From GCA-2746235 sp049609225 (GTDB lineage Bacteria > Planctomycetota > UBA1135), in assembly GCA_049609225.1 (NCBI GenBank), contig JBMYYH010000002.1:1-64000 (forward strand): a DNA stretch of 64,000 nucleotides, in the 5' to 3' direction. The translations under genes were made by a program, and so were the position numbers. This document shows positions 8,434 through 17,066 of this stretch, one piece after another; positions within the stretch are counted from its first letter, which is position 1, and each line of letters begins with the position of its first letter. Under the pieces are notes generated by a model. It had not been told where the DNA came from. It made no database searches and saw only the letters and a list, made by a program, of their open reading frames with translations.

Positions 8434-10503
8434 ATGTTCCAGACCCTGATTCTCCTTGCACTTCCCCTGGCCCAAAGTGGCCAGATCTCCCAAGAGCCGA
8501 CCCTGACTTGGGTCGATGCTGGTTTCGATCGCGCCCTGTTCCAGGTCGATCGTCTCGACGCCGAGCTCTCGGCCGCAACCCGCATCAACGACGACCTCAT
8601 CTCCAAGAAAGGCATCATCCCTGAGCCGACTCCTGGTTATGAGCTGACCTCCACGGTCATCGTCGAAACCGATGCGCCTGAGATGCTGGCCGCCATCGCC
8701 AGCGACATCGTCCCGAGTTGGACTGAGCCGCTGACCGCAGCTCCTGGCTTCCACTTGGTGCACGCCAACAGCGTCCGCGATGCCCTCACCCTTTCGCGCG
8801 ACCTCGAGGCCTACTTCGGTGATGAAGCGGTCTACATGGATGTCGAGCGTCCATGGAACACGCGCGCTCTGCCCACCGATCCGAGCTTCGGCAATCAGTG
8901 GCACCTGAAGAACAACATCAACACCATCGCCGACGCCAACCTCGAAGGCGCTTGGAATGCTGGCTTCACCGGTGACGGTGTGGTCATCGGCATCATCGAT
9001 GGTGGTGTTTACGTCACGCACCCAGACCTCAACGACAACTACAACTCCACCGCTTCCACTTCGGGTGGTAACAGCAACCACGGCACCTCGTGCGCCGGCG
9101 TCGCTGCAGCGGAAGGTAACAACGGTGCCGGTGGTGTCGGTGCTGCATACGGCGCGCAGTGGTCGAAGCTCTACTACGGCGGATCCAGCACCACGGCGAA
9201 TGCCTTCGGTCACCGCAACGACATCAACGACATCAAGTCCAACTCTTGGGGTCCTTGGGATGATGGAACCATCTCCTACATGTCGAGCGCAGAACGTTCC
9301 GCACTGGAAACCGCGATTGCTTCCGGCCGCGGCGGACTCGGCGAGATCTTCGCATGGGCTGCAGGTAACGGCGGCACCGGCGACCGCGTCGAATACGATC
9401 CTTACGCATCTAGCCGTTACACCATCGCGATTGGCGCGGTTGGTGATGGCGACACCCGCTCTTGGTACAACGAGCAGGGCAGCTCCATGACTGTGGTTTC
9501 CCACTCTGATGGCAACAGCCGCGGCATCTACACCACCACCGGTGGCGGCGGCTACACCAGCAACTTCGGCGGAACCTCGAGCTCCTGTCCGCTCGGCGCA
9601 GGCGTCACCGCTTTGGTGTTGGAAGCAAACCCAGCGCTCACTTGGCGCGACGTCACGGGTGTGCTGATCGAATCGGCACGCAAGAACGATGGCGGTAACG
9701 GCAACTGGCAGGTGAACCCGGCCGGCTACGACGTCAACATTAACTATGGCTTCGGTGCCATCGATGCGGATGCAGCAGTCGCTTTGGCACAGACCTGGGT
9801 CAACTTCCCTGCGGAGCAGTCCGCAACCAGCGGTCAGGTCAACGTCAACCAGACCATCCTGGATAACAACACCACGGGCATCGATCGCATCGTCAACATC
9901 CCGACCGACATCATCATCGAGTCGGTGGAGTTGAAGATGAACATCAGCCACAACAACGTCGGTGACCTCGACATCAAGCTGACCAGCCCGAGTGGCCAGG
10001 GTTCGCAGCTCACCAAGGTGCGCTCGGATGGAACCAACAACTACTCGAACTTCATCTTCACTTCCATGCGTCACTGGGGCGAGAGCTCGCAGGGCGACTG
10101 GACCGTGCATGTGAGCGATGAGGATGCAGGCACCACCGGTACCTGGACCAACTTCACCTTGACGGTCTATGGTCACGATGGCTCTTCCACCTCGATGACG
10201 CTGGCAAACCCGACCCTCGTGGGCGGCGCCTCCAGCTCGATCGACATCAGCAACGCCACTCCGAACGCCTCGACTTGGCTCGCCTACTCGATCACGGGTC
10301 TGGGTAGCTTCAACATCCCGGCGCTTGGCGTGACCCTCGGCCTGGCGAACCCATCTCAGCTCGGTTCGATGCAGACCACCAGCGGTTCTGGTGACACCTC
10401 CTACCTGGTGACGCCTCCGTCCTCCGCGACCGGCATCAACTACTGGATGCAGGCCATCCAATCGGGCCAGGTGAGTAACATCATCAGCGGCACGATTCAG
10501 TAG
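8434..10503 (+). CDS. Secreted kexin-like S8 serine protease with P domain
   Basis: A 689-residue exported protease. A short hydrophobic N-terminus (FQTLILLALPLAQSG) is followed by a propeptide-like region to about residue 145. The subtilisin/kexin catalytic domain has D189 (VVIGIIDGGV), H216 (NHGTSCAG), oxyanion N312 (AAGNGG) and nucleophile S382 (GGTSSSCPLGAG). NSWGPWDDG near residue 270 is typical of the kexin/furin branch. A proprotein-convertase P domain covers about residues 460-585, including HNNVGDLDIKLTSPSG and GDWTVHVSDEDAGTTG. The C-terminal 100 residues form a small beta domain that may aid secretion or surface binding. The gene stands alone, bounded by a terminator. Confidence 0.95.
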   Translation: MFQTLILLALPLAQSGQISQEPTLTWVDAGFDRALFQVDRLDAELSAATRINDDLISKKGIIPEPTPGYELTSTVIVETDAPEMLAAIASDIVPSWTEPLTAAPGFHLVHANSVRDALTLSRDLEAYFGDEAVYMDVERPWNTRALPTDPSFGNQWHLKNNINTIADANLEGAWNAGFTGDGVVIGIIDGGVYVTHPDLNDNYNSTASTSGGNSNHGTSCAGVAAAEGNNGAGGVGAAYGAQWSKLYYGGSSTTANAFGHRNDINDIKSNSWGPWDDGTISYMSSAERSALETAIASGRGGLGEIFAWAAGNGGTGDRVEYDPYASSRYTIAIGAVGDGDTRSWYNEQGSSMTVVSHSDGNSRGIYTTTGGGGYTSNFGGTSSSCPLGAGVTALVLEANPALTWRDVTGVLIESARKNDGGNGNWQVNPAGYDVNINYGFGAIDADAAVALAQTWVNFPAEQSATSGQVNVNQTILDNNTTGIDRIVNIPTDIIIESVELKMNISHNNVGDLDIKLTSPSGQGSQLTKVRSDGTNNYSNFIFTSMRHWGESSQGDWTVHVSDEDAGTTGTWTNFTLTVYGHDGSSTSMTLANPTLVGGASSSIDISNATPNASTWLAYSITGLGSFNIPALGVTLGLANPSQLGSMQTTSGSGDTSYLVTPPSSATGINYWMQAIQSGQVSNIISGTIQ

Positions 10504-10525
10504 GGAAACCTACGAATCCCGAATG

Positions 10526-10567
10526 ACGGGCGTCTTCCCAGCAGGGAAGGCGCCCGTTCTCGTTTGC
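10526..10567 (+). terminator. Rho-independent terminator after the S8 protease
   Basis: A GC-rich hairpin with 14-base arms at 10526-10539 and 10544-10557, one G-U pair and a 4-base loop is followed by TCTCGTTTGC. It lies 22 bases after the protease stop and before the acyl-CoA ligase promoter. Confidence 0.85.
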
Positions 10568-10584
10568 ACCTCCAAGGCACTTGC

Positions 10585-10596
10585 TATGCTTGGCTT
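10585..10596 (+). promoter_or_regulatory. Leaderless-type -10 box TATGCT
   Basis: TATGCT at 10585-10590 ends 6 bases before the ATG of the acyl-CoA ligase. A weak -35-like TTGCAC lies 15 bases upstream of the box. Confidence 0.6.
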
Positions 10597-12294
10597 ATGG
10601 ACGAACGCCGTTGGTATGACCACTACGAGGATGGTGTCCCTCGCACCATTAACTTCGAGGATGTTCCGCTTCCGGAATACCTCGAAAGGGCCGTGCGTCG
10701 CTATCCCGAAGCAGACGCCATCCACTTCCTGAATTGCCGGCTGAGTTATCGCCAGCTCAAGGATGAGGTCGATCGATTCGCGACCGCGCTGGCTGGACTG
10801 GGTGTCCGTAAAGGCACTCGCGTTGCCGTGCAGGCGCCGAACATTCCGCAGACCGCGATTGCCTACTTGGCGATCCAACGCCTCGGCGCACATGCGGTGA
10901 TGACCAACCCGCTGTACATGCCGCGCGAGATCGAACATCAATGGAATGATGCGGAAGTCGAGGTCGCCATCACCATGGATTTCCTGTGGGACCAGAAGGT
11001 CCGCGCCATGCGCGACAAGGTTGGGGTGCGCGAATACATCATCGCCTCGATCCCCGAGTACCTGAAGTTCCCGGTCAAGCAGCTGGCGCCGCTGAAGCTG
11101 AAGAAGAACGACCCACCCGCAATCGCCAAGGTCAAGCCGGAGCCTGGCGTGCACTTCTTCCGCAAGTTGCTGAAGTCCTCGGCCGCCACGCCGCCGCAGG
11201 TCGACATCAGCATGGACGACATCGCCGTGATCCAATACACCGGCGGTACCACAGGTGTGTCGAAGGGTGCCATCCTGACTCACGGCAACCTCAGCTACAA
11301 CGTGCAGCAGGTGCGCAACTGGTTCACCGGCTTGGAGCCTGGCAAGGAAGTCCTGCTCGCAGCACTACCGTTCTTCCATATCTTCGGCCTGACGGTCTGC
11401 CTGACCTGGCCGGTCGCTGTGGGTGCAGCCATCGTCCTGCAGGCCAACCCGCGGGATATCGATGGCATGGTCAAGCGCATCTCCAAGCACCGCGTGACCC
11501 TGTTCCCGGCCCTGCCTGCGCTGTTCAATGCGATCAACCAATACCCTGGCGTCGAGAACATCGACCTCTCCAGTGTGAAGCGTTGTTTCTCGGGCTCGGC
11601 TCCGCTGCCGGAGGATGTGCAGAACCGCTTCGAACAGTTGACGGGCGCCATCATCGTCGAAGGTTTCGGCCTTACCGAGACTTCCCCGGTGGTCACGGCG
11701 AACCCATGCATGGGCAAGCGCAAGATCGGTCACATTGGATTGCCTTTGCCGGAAACCGATGTACGCATCGTCGATCCGGAAGGCGGTCTGCCGGAACTGC
11801 CCGTCGGCGAGACCGGCGAACTCATCGTGCAAGGCCCGCAGGTCATGCAGGGTTACTTGAACCGCGAACAAGAGACCGCCAACACCATCCGCAATGGTTG
11901 GCTCTACACCGGCGACCTCGCGGTGATGGATGCCGAGGGTTACTTCAAGATCGTCGGTCGTAAGAAAGACATGATTATCGCTTCCGGCTACAACGTCTTC
12001 CCGGATGAGATCGATCGCGTGTTGATGGCGAATGAGAAGGTGTTCGAGTCCTGCACCATCGGTGTGCCGGATGCCAAGCGCGGTGAAACCGTGAAGGCCT
12101 TCATCGTGCCGCAGCCGGGTGAGATGATCAGCGAAGAAGAGCTGAAGGAATGGTGCGCCAATGAGCTCGCGGCCTACAAGGTGCCGAAGTTCTGGGAGTT
12201 CCGCGAGGAGTTGCCGAAGTCGGCGATGATGAAGCTCCTGCGTCGGGAGTTGCGCGATGAAGAAGTGAAGAAGATGGCCAACGGCAATGCCTGA
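10597..12294 (+). CDS. Long-chain fatty-acid CoA ligase (FadD-like)
   Basis: A 565-residue ANL-superfamily enzyme that activates fatty acids with ATP and joins them to CoA. Motifs in order are the phosphate loop YTGGTTGVSKGA (from residue 214), GFGLTETSP, YTGDLAV and GRKKDMIIASGYNVFP. The A10 region is PKSAMMKLLRREL, where the catalytic lysine is kept but the usual preceding glycine is methionine. The ATG at 10597 is preferred over an upstream TTG because it fits the family and has a -10 box 6 bases away. It overlaps the following SDR gene by 8 bases, indicating one operon for acyl-chain metabolism. Confidence 0.92.
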   Translation: MDERRWYDHYEDGVPRTINFEDVPLPEYLERAVRRYPEADAIHFLNCRLSYRQLKDEVDRFATALAGLGVRKGTRVAVQAPNIPQTAIAYLAIQRLGAHAVMTNPLYMPREIEHQWNDAEVEVAITMDFLWDQKVRAMRDKVGVREYIIASIPEYLKFPVKQLAPLKLKKNDPPAIAKVKPEPGVHFFRKLLKSSAATPPQVDISMDDIAVIQYTGGTTGVSKGAILTHGNLSYNVQQVRNWFTGLEPGKEVLLAALPFFHIFGLTVCLTWPVAVGAAIVLQANPRDIDGMVKRISKHRVTLFPALPALFNAINQYPGVENIDLSSVKRCFSGSAPLPEDVQNRFEQLTGAIIVEGFGLTETSPVVTANPCMGKRKIGHIGLPLPETDVRIVDPEGGLPELPVGETGELIVQGPQVMQGYLNREQETANTIRNGWLYTGDLAVMDAEGYFKIVGRKKDMIIASGYNVFPDEIDRVLMANEKVFESCTIGVPDAKRGETVKAFIVPQPGEMISEEELKEWCANELAAYKVPKFWEFREELPKSAMMKLLRRELRDEEVKKMANGNA

Positions 12295-13147
12295 TCCAGC
12301 TTTCGAATTTCCCGACCTCAGCGGTCAAGTCGCGATCGTCACCGGAGCGAGTCGTGGCATCGGCAAGGTTATCGCTTTAGCCCTGGCCGGCGCCGGCGCC
12401 GACATCGTGGTCGCGGCCAAAAGCGAGAAATCGCGCGATAGCCTGCCGGGCAACATCCACGAGACTGCCGATGAGGTTCGAGCCCTCGGACGTCGCGCAT
12501 TGGCGGTCAAGACCAATGTCCGCAACGCAGAGGAAGTCGAGGCGATGGTGCAAGCCGCACTCTCCGAGTTCGGACGCATCGACATCCTGCTGAACAACGC
12601 CGGTGCGATGTTCTGGCGTCCCGTCGTCCAGACGCCACCCAAGCGTTTCGATCTGATGATGGAGGTGAATGCACGTGCCGCATACTTGGCCACGCATTTC
12701 GTCCTGCCGCACATGATGGAGCGGGGCAGTGGCTGCATCGTGCAGATGTCACCGCCGCCGGTCGTCGAGATGATGCGTGGCAAGACTCCCTACTGCATCT
12801 CCAAGTTCGGCATGAGCCTGTTGGCGATGGGCTTGGCGCAGGAAGTCGGCGATAGCGCCATTCGCAGTTGCGCCCTGTGGCCAGCCACCGCGATCGAATC
12901 GCAGGCCACCATCAATCATGGTCTAGGTGGTCCGAAGGATTGGCGCAAAGCCGACATCCTCGCCGACGCGACCTTGGCCATCCTCCAAGCACCGATCGAG
13001 AAGGTGCAGGGGCAATGCCTGATCGATGAACAGGCGCTCCACCTCGTCGGCGTGACCGACTTCGAATCCTACAACTGTGTGGAGGGCGGCAAGCCCATCC
13101 GCATTGTCGGGGATGGCGGAGTGCAGGCCGGCTTGTGGCAGACCTGA
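12287..13147 (+). CDS. SDR-family oxidoreductase, HSDL2-like
   Basis: A 286-residue classical short-chain dehydrogenase. It has the nucleotide-binding TGASRGIG near the N-terminus, NNAG, and active-site Y-x3-K in PYCISKFGMS. The serine region reads VQMSPPPVVE and is followed by ALWPATAIESQA. This combination matches the hydroxysteroid-dehydrogenase-like 2 branch, found with fatty-acid metabolism. The substrate is not known. It overlaps the acyl-CoA ligase by 8 bases, so translation is likely coupled and both may act on the same acyl or 3-hydroxyacyl compounds. Confidence 0.9.
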   Translation: MPDPAFEFPDLSGQVAIVTGASRGIGKVIALALAGAGADIVVAAKSEKSRDSLPGNIHETADEVRALGRRALAVKTNVRNAEEVEAMVQAALSEFGRIDILLNNAGAMFWRPVVQTPPKRFDLMMEVNARAAYLATHFVLPHMMERGSGCIVQMSPPPVVEMMRGKTPYCISKFGMSLLAMGLAQEVGDSAIRSCALWPATAIESQATINHGLGGPKDWRKADILADATLAILQAPIEKVQGQCLIDEQALHLVGVTDFESYNCVEGGKPIRIVGDGGVQAGLWQT

Positions 13148-13177
13148 ACGCGAGGTTCTTTCTGAGAGGCGCCGCGC

Positions 13178-14071
13178 CTACTGCGCCGACGACGTCTTCA
13201 GTTTGCGCGCAGCGAGTTCGGCCTTGACCTTGTCGCGGGCATTCTGAATCGCATCCTTCGAGGCACGCTTGAGGTCCCAGGTCAGGTTGACCTTGGAGAG
13301 CGTCCAGACCCACCACTTGGTGGGGTCGAAGTGGAACCAGCGCACGCCATTGCGATAATCGTTGGCGAAGCGATGGTGGAAGTTGTGGTAGCCCTCGCCC
13401 ATGGTGACCAGCGCCGTGATGAAGGAATCACGTGCCGAGTTCGCCAGGCTGTACGGGCGGCTGCCGATCATGTGCGCGATCGAGTTGATCGAGAAGGTGC
13501 TGTGCCATTCGAACACGAGGCGCAGGAAACCAGCGATCAGGAGCGCGCCGATGGGATCTCCCCAAAGGAAGCCAAGCAGGAACGGAGTGACGCCGCCGGA
13601 CATGATGGCCCAGGCGAGGTAGTGCTCGTGCTGATGCATGACCAGGCGACTCTTCTTGAGGTCTGGCACGTTGGCCAGATCAGGCTCCTTGGCCTGGTGC
13701 AGGACCCAGCCGATATGTGCCCACCAAAATCCTTTTCGGATGTTGTAGGGATCGTCCTTTTTGTCGACCTGGCCGTGATGGATGCGATGGTCGGAGGACC
13801 ACTTCAGGGCCGAGTTCTGGATCGAGGCCGCGCCGAAGAAGAGGTACATGGCGCGGAGCACGGCGCGGGCGCGGTGCGTGGGGTGTGCGAACAAACGGTG
13901 GTAGCCAGCGCTGATCGACAGGGTGCAGATCCAGGCGTAGAACACACCGAGTCCGAGACTCATCCAAGAGAACTTGATGAGGCACATGTAAAGCACCGCA
14001 ACAACGGCGAGCACATGCGCGATCAAGATGAAGTTCGTATTGACCTTGTCTAGAGGACGGCGTCTGGACAT
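13178..14071 (-). CDS. Acyl-CoA (delta-9 type) fatty-acid desaturase
   Basis: A 297-residue membrane di-iron desaturase with the three histidine boxes HRLFAH, HRIHH and HNFHH, plus the SINSIAH motif of acyl-CoA desaturases. About four hydrophobic segments are arranged around the boxes. It should introduce a double bond into acyl chains using O2 and reducing equivalents. It is the last gene of the sui1-plsC-desaturase operon, 7 bases after plsC, linking unsaturation to phospholipid synthesis. It faces the SDR gene convergently across 30 bases with no clear terminator. Confidence 0.94.
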   Translation of the reverse strand: MSRRRPLDKVNTNFILIAHVLAVVAVLYMCLIKFSWMSLGLGVFYAWICTLSISAGYHRLFAHPTHRARAVLRAMYLFFGAASIQNSALKWSSDHRIHHGQVDKKDDPYNIRKGFWWAHIGWVLHQAKEPDLANVPDLKKSRLVMHQHEHYLAWAIMSGGVTPFLLGFLWGDPIGALLIAGFLRLVFEWHSTFSINSIAHMIGSRPYSLANSARDSFITALVTMGEGYHNFHHRFANDYRNGVRWFHFDPTKWWVWTLSKVNLTWDLKRASKDAIQNARDKVKAELAARKLKTSSAQ

Positions 14072-14078
14072 CGCAACA

Positions 14079-14867
14079 TTATGCAGGTTTAGGGGGGGCA
14101 GGCGGCAGGAACCTCAAGAACAATTCGCGCAGCTCCTTGGACTTTTCCCGTAACTCCCTTCTACTCCAATCCACGGTGTCTACGGCCGGAAGGAAGTCAA
14201 TCCGGATCACCCCAGAGCGCACAATGAGGCTGCCCATCGGGTTAACGGTGTCTGCACCCCGCATAATGCACGGAATGATGGGGGCACCGGTCTGCAGGGC
14301 GAGGTGAAAAGCGCCCATTTTGAACTCCTGTAGGCCTCCAAGGCGGGAACGGGTGCCTTCCGGGGCAATCCACAGCGCCAAACCCTCCTCGCGGATGCGT
14401 CGGGCCGAAAGTTCCATGCTGGAGCGCGCCGCCTCACTGTTTCCGCGGTCGACCTCGATGAATCCGAGCATGCGCATCACCCTTCCCATTAAGGGGATAC
14501 GTCCGAATTCCTTCTTGTAGATGACGGTTCCCGGGTGCGACCAAGCAGCACTCCAGACGAACAGGTCGACCAGGCTCACATGGTTGACGGCAAGGATGCG
14601 GGGGCCGTCCTGATCGCGATTTTCGAGGCCGTTGAGGTCCAGTTTGATCCCAAAAAGCCAGCAAAGGCCTTTTCCCCAGCCACGGAGCAGTCCTTGGCGG
14701 TGCTTGCGGCTCCAACCAGGGAGCAGCAATAGCAGCAGAATCAGGACAATAATGTAGAGGAAGGCATAGAGCACCGCCGGCACGATCATGAGGACGGCAC
14801 GGATGACGCCTCCAGGCTTGGGTGGCTCCCATTCCAAGGGAGCGCCACCGGTGGGATCGGGGCTCAT
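14079..14867 (-). CDS. plsC: 1-acyl-sn-glycerol-3-phosphate acyltransferase
   Basis: A 262-residue PlsC-family enzyme that acylates lysophosphatidate to phosphatidate at the inner membrane. The acyltransferase blocks are clear: NHVSLVDLFVW (NHx4D), a middle block, EGTRSRLG, and PIIPCIMRGAD. A hydrophobic hairpin covers about residues 22-50. It starts 12 bases after sui1 and is followed within 7 bases by the desaturase. Confidence 0.92.
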   Translation of the reverse strand: MSPDPTGGAPLEWEPPKPGGVIRAVLMIVPAVLYAFLYIIVLILLLLLLPGWSRKHRQGLLRGWGKGLCWLFGIKLDLNGLENRDQDGPRILAVNHVSLVDLFVWSAAWSHPGTVIYKKEFGRIPLMGRVMRMLGFIEVDRGNSEAARSSMELSARRIREEGLALWIAPEGTRSRLGGLQEFKMGAFHLALQTGAPIIPCIMRGADTVNPMGSLIVRSGVIRIDFLPAVDTVDWSRRELREKSKELRELFLRFLPPAPPKPA

Positions 14868-14879
14868 AGGGGCTTGGCG

Positions 14880-15221
14880 CTAGTCGCGCTGCCCACGCAC
14901 GCGGATCTGCTGCTTCTCAAACCAGCGCGTCAGTTGCGCGCGGCGATCGCCTTGGATGACGAGCAGGCCATTGTCATCCACGGTGCCACCTGTTCCGAAG
15001 GCCTTCTTGATGAAGCCGAGGATTTCATCGGTGCGCGCCTCGGGGATATCCCGGACGGTGGTCACGACCTTAGAGCCGCCACGGCGCTCATAGCCGAGGA
15101 CGACTTCCTTGAAAGGCTTGCCGGTCTCGGGATCGAGCTCGTTGCCCTGGTCATCGAATTTCCCCGTGCCCTCAATGCCGGCCTCGGCGAACAGTTTCAT
15201 GAACGGATTGTCTTCACCCAT
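14880..15221 (-). CDS. SUI1/eIF1-like translation initiation factor (YciH type)
   Basis: A 113-residue protein with an N-terminal linker and a SUI1 domain (about residues 43-110). The characteristic sequence is present: ERRGGSKVVTTVRDI, then KKAFGTGGTVDDNGLLVIQG and DRRAQL. Bacterial SUI1 proteins bind the small ribosomal subunit and affect start-site choice. It is the first gene of a lipid-synthesis operon. Given the many leaderless-type starts in this window, a factor affecting initiation is of interest, though the link is speculative. Confidence 0.9.
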   Translation of the reverse strand: MGEDNPFMKLFAEAGIEGTGKFDDQGNELDPETGKPFKEVVLGYERRGGSKVVTTVRDIPEARTDEILGFIKKAFGTGGTVDDNGLLVIQGDRRAQLTRWFEKQQIRVRGQRD

Positions 15222-15236
15222 TTCCCGCCTATTGTA
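15222..15236 (-). promoter_or_regulatory. Possible -10 box (TACAAT) for the sui1 operon
   Basis: TACAAT at 15231-15236 (minus strand) ends 9 bases before the sui1 ATG. The spacer contains a purine-rich GGCGGGA, so a very short leader with a weak ribosome site is possible. Confidence 0.45.
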
Positions 15237-15292
15237 GACCCGACCTGCGATTCGTGTGCGGGCATCCGGTGAGGTGGTTGTCGGAGGGCTGG

Positions 15293-15304
15293 TACGATGT
15301 GCGC
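15293..15304 (+). promoter_or_regulatory. Leaderless-type -10 box TACGAT
   Basis: TACGAT at 15293-15298 ends 6 bases before the hldD ATG. Confidence 0.55.
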
Positions 15305-16288
15305 ATGATCATCGTGACGGGCGGTGCAGGATTCATCGGCAGCAATCTGCTGGCTGGCCTCGAGGGGCGTGGCGACTTGGTCGTCGTGGACACCCTCGGT
15401 TCCGGAGATATGTGGCGAAACCTCGCCAAGCGCGAACTGGCAGATGTGGTGCGTCCAGAGGATCTGGGCGCCTTCCTGGCCGGACGCGACGGTGATGAGG
15501 TCGAGGCGATCTTCCATATGGGAGCGATTTCGGCCACCACCGAGACCGATGTCGATCGGATCGTGCAGAACAACATCCGCCTCAGCTTGGATCTGTTCCG
15601 CTGGTGCGGGATGAGCAAGGTGCGGTTGATCTACGCGAGTTCCGCCGCCACTTACGGCGATGGTTCGCAAGGCTTCTCCGATGATGACGCCGTCGATTCC
15701 TTGGCGCGATTGCGTCCGCTCAATGCCTATGGCTGGAGCAAGCATGTCGTCGACCGACGTCTGGCACGATTGCTGCGGCAAGGTGGAAGCCTGCCACCGC
15801 AATGTGTTGGCTTGAAGTTCTTCAACGTCTACGGCCCGAATGAATATCACAAGGGTTCGATGCGCAGCGTGGTGCATCAACTCACGCCGAAGGTCGAGGC
15901 AGGGGAGGAAGCGGTGTTGTTCCGCTCGCATCATCCGGATTATCAAGATGGTGGACAGTTGCGCGACTTCATCTACGTGAAGGATGTGGTGGACGTGATG
16001 CTGTGGTTGCTCGACCACCCAGAAGTGCAGGGTTTGTTCAACGTCGGTACGGGCAAGGCGCGCAGCTTTGCCGATCTTGCGCATGCAGTCTTTGCAGCCT
16101 GCGACAAGGAACCGAAGTTGAAGTTCATCGATACGCCGATCGAGATTCGGGATAAGTACCAGTACTTCACCCAAGCCGAGATGAGCAAGCTGCAGGGTGC
16201 TGGATACGACAAGCCGTTCACCTCGCTGGAAGATGGCGTGAAGGATTACGTGCAGGCGCACTTGCAGGCCGAAGATCAGTACGTATGA
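15305..16288 (+). CDS. hldD: ADP-L-glycero-D-manno-heptose-6-epimerase
   Basis: A 327-residue extended SDR that converts ADP-D-glycero- to ADP-L-glycero-D-manno-heptose, the heptose donor for the LPS inner core. It has the NAD(P) motif GGAGFIGSN at the N-terminus, catalytic Y-x3-K in NAYGWSKHVVD, and the family-specific FFNVYGPNEYHKG with the second lysine. The ATG at 15305 gives the standard N-terminus MIIVTGGAGFIG and has a -10 box 6 bases upstream; the longer frame upstream is not used. It shows that the organism has a heptose-containing outer membrane. It overlaps the next small gene by ATGA. Confidence 0.95.
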   Translation: MIIVTGGAGFIGSNLLAGLEGRGDLVVVDTLGSGDMWRNLAKRELADVVRPEDLGAFLAGRDGDEVEAIFHMGAISATTETDVDRIVQNNIRLSLDLFRWCGMSKVRLIYASSAATYGDGSQGFSDDDAVDSLARLRPLNAYGWSKHVVDRRLARLLRQGGSLPPQCVGLKFFNVYGPNEYHKGSMRSVVHQLTPKVEAGEEAVLFRSHHPDYQDGGQLRDFIYVKDVVDVMLWLLDHPEVQGLFNVGTGKARSFADLAHAVFAACDKEPKLKFIDTPIEIRDKYQYFTQAEMSKLQGAGYDKPFTSLEDGVKDYVQAHLQAEDQYV

Positions 16289-16536
16289 GCCGCCTGCGAC
16301 GTCCGGCCAATATCCTCTTCATTGCGGTCGACTTCCTGTGTTCGGCCTATGCGGCTTTGTGGCTCTCCAGTTGGCTGATGGAGTGGTTCTTCAGCCAAGA
16401 AGGCCGCATCATGCCGGAAGGCCAACAGCACACCTTGGTCTTGATGGCGGTGTGGTTGCCGATCTTCCTGGTCCTATATTCCTTGATTGCCGTGCTCTGG
16501 GCGCGGTTGCGATTCGGTGGGCAGAAAAAAGATTGA
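16285..16536 (+). CDS. Small two-helix membrane protein
   Basis: An 83-residue protein with two hydrophobic segments (about residues 9-30 and 49-70) and a basic end. It overlaps hldD by ATGA, so it is translated with it. I recognise no family. It may be an accessory envelope protein. Confidence 0.6.
   Translation: MSRLRRPANILFIAVDFLCSAYAALWLSSWLMEWFFSQEGRIMPEGQQHTLVLMAVWLPIFLVLYSLIAVLWARLRFGGQKKD
16475..16486 (+). promoter_or_regulatory. Possible leaderless-type -10 box TATATT
   Basis: TATATT at 16475-16480, inside the previous small gene, ends 6 bases before a TTG that opens the next frame. Confidence 0.35.
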
Positions 16537-16984
16537 GGCTCCGAAGAAGGGGATTCTCGCCACCCTGAAATCGCCTGTGCTTTGGGCTGCTCCAGTGGGA
16601 GGCCCCTTAGCGATTCTTGCTCTGTCGATTTCCCTAATCATTCTCTTCGCCTTGTTGACTGGAGAGTTTTCGGTGCAGGCAGTCGTGAACCATGGATTCA
16701 AGACATGGGATCAACTGCTTCCCTACTTGGGTGTCTTCCTGCTTCCAACGGGCCTATTTTCCAACCTGCTGGTCATCTTCTTCCGGAAGGAGGGGGTCGA
16801 ATCCTGGGATTGGGTAGCAAGTATGTCTAGCGCCGCGGTTGGGGCATGTACCGCTATGGCAGTGAGCATGGCGTTCTGGGGGGAATCCTCCGCGATCTTA
16901 TGGTTCGCTGCCTTTACCCTCGGCGGTGCCTGCCATTGGATAGGGAATCTCTTTCTCATGCGTAAGGGGTTGTTTCACGACTGA
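16487..16984 (+). CDS. Four-helix membrane protein of unknown function
   Basis: A 165-residue frame with about four hydrophobic segments after a basic N-terminus (VGRKKIEAPKKG). It overlaps the preceding small gene by 50 bases in another frame. The start is uncertain: a TTG at 16487 has a TATATT box 6 bases upstream, and a GTG at 16517 would give a 155-residue protein. The family is not recognised. Codon use looks less biased to G/C in third positions than in its neighbours. Confidence 0.6.
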   Translation: MPCSGRGCDSVGRKKIEAPKKGILATLKSPVLWAAPVGGPLAILALSISLIILFALLTGEFSVQAVVNHGFKTWDQLLPYLGVFLLPTGLFSNLLVIFFRKEGVESWDWVASMSSAAVGACTAMAVSMAFWGESSAILWFAAFTLGGACHWIGNLFLMRKGLFHD

Positions 16985-17066
16985 AGGCGATCGCCGTCGG
17001 AATCCGAAACAGACGGTTTGCCTGGCCTGCTATTCCTGTTAGGTTCAGGAGTGAAAGTTTCCGCCC

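Noticed and set aside
8377..10461. A 694-codon open frame antisense to the S8 protease
   Set aside because: It is a by-product of strong codon bias in the protease gene, has no recognisable motif, and lies entirely opposite a gene with a complete catalytic set.
15197..16261. A 354-codon minus-strand frame opposite hldD
   Set aside because: hldD is certain from its motifs; the antisense frame has no family features.
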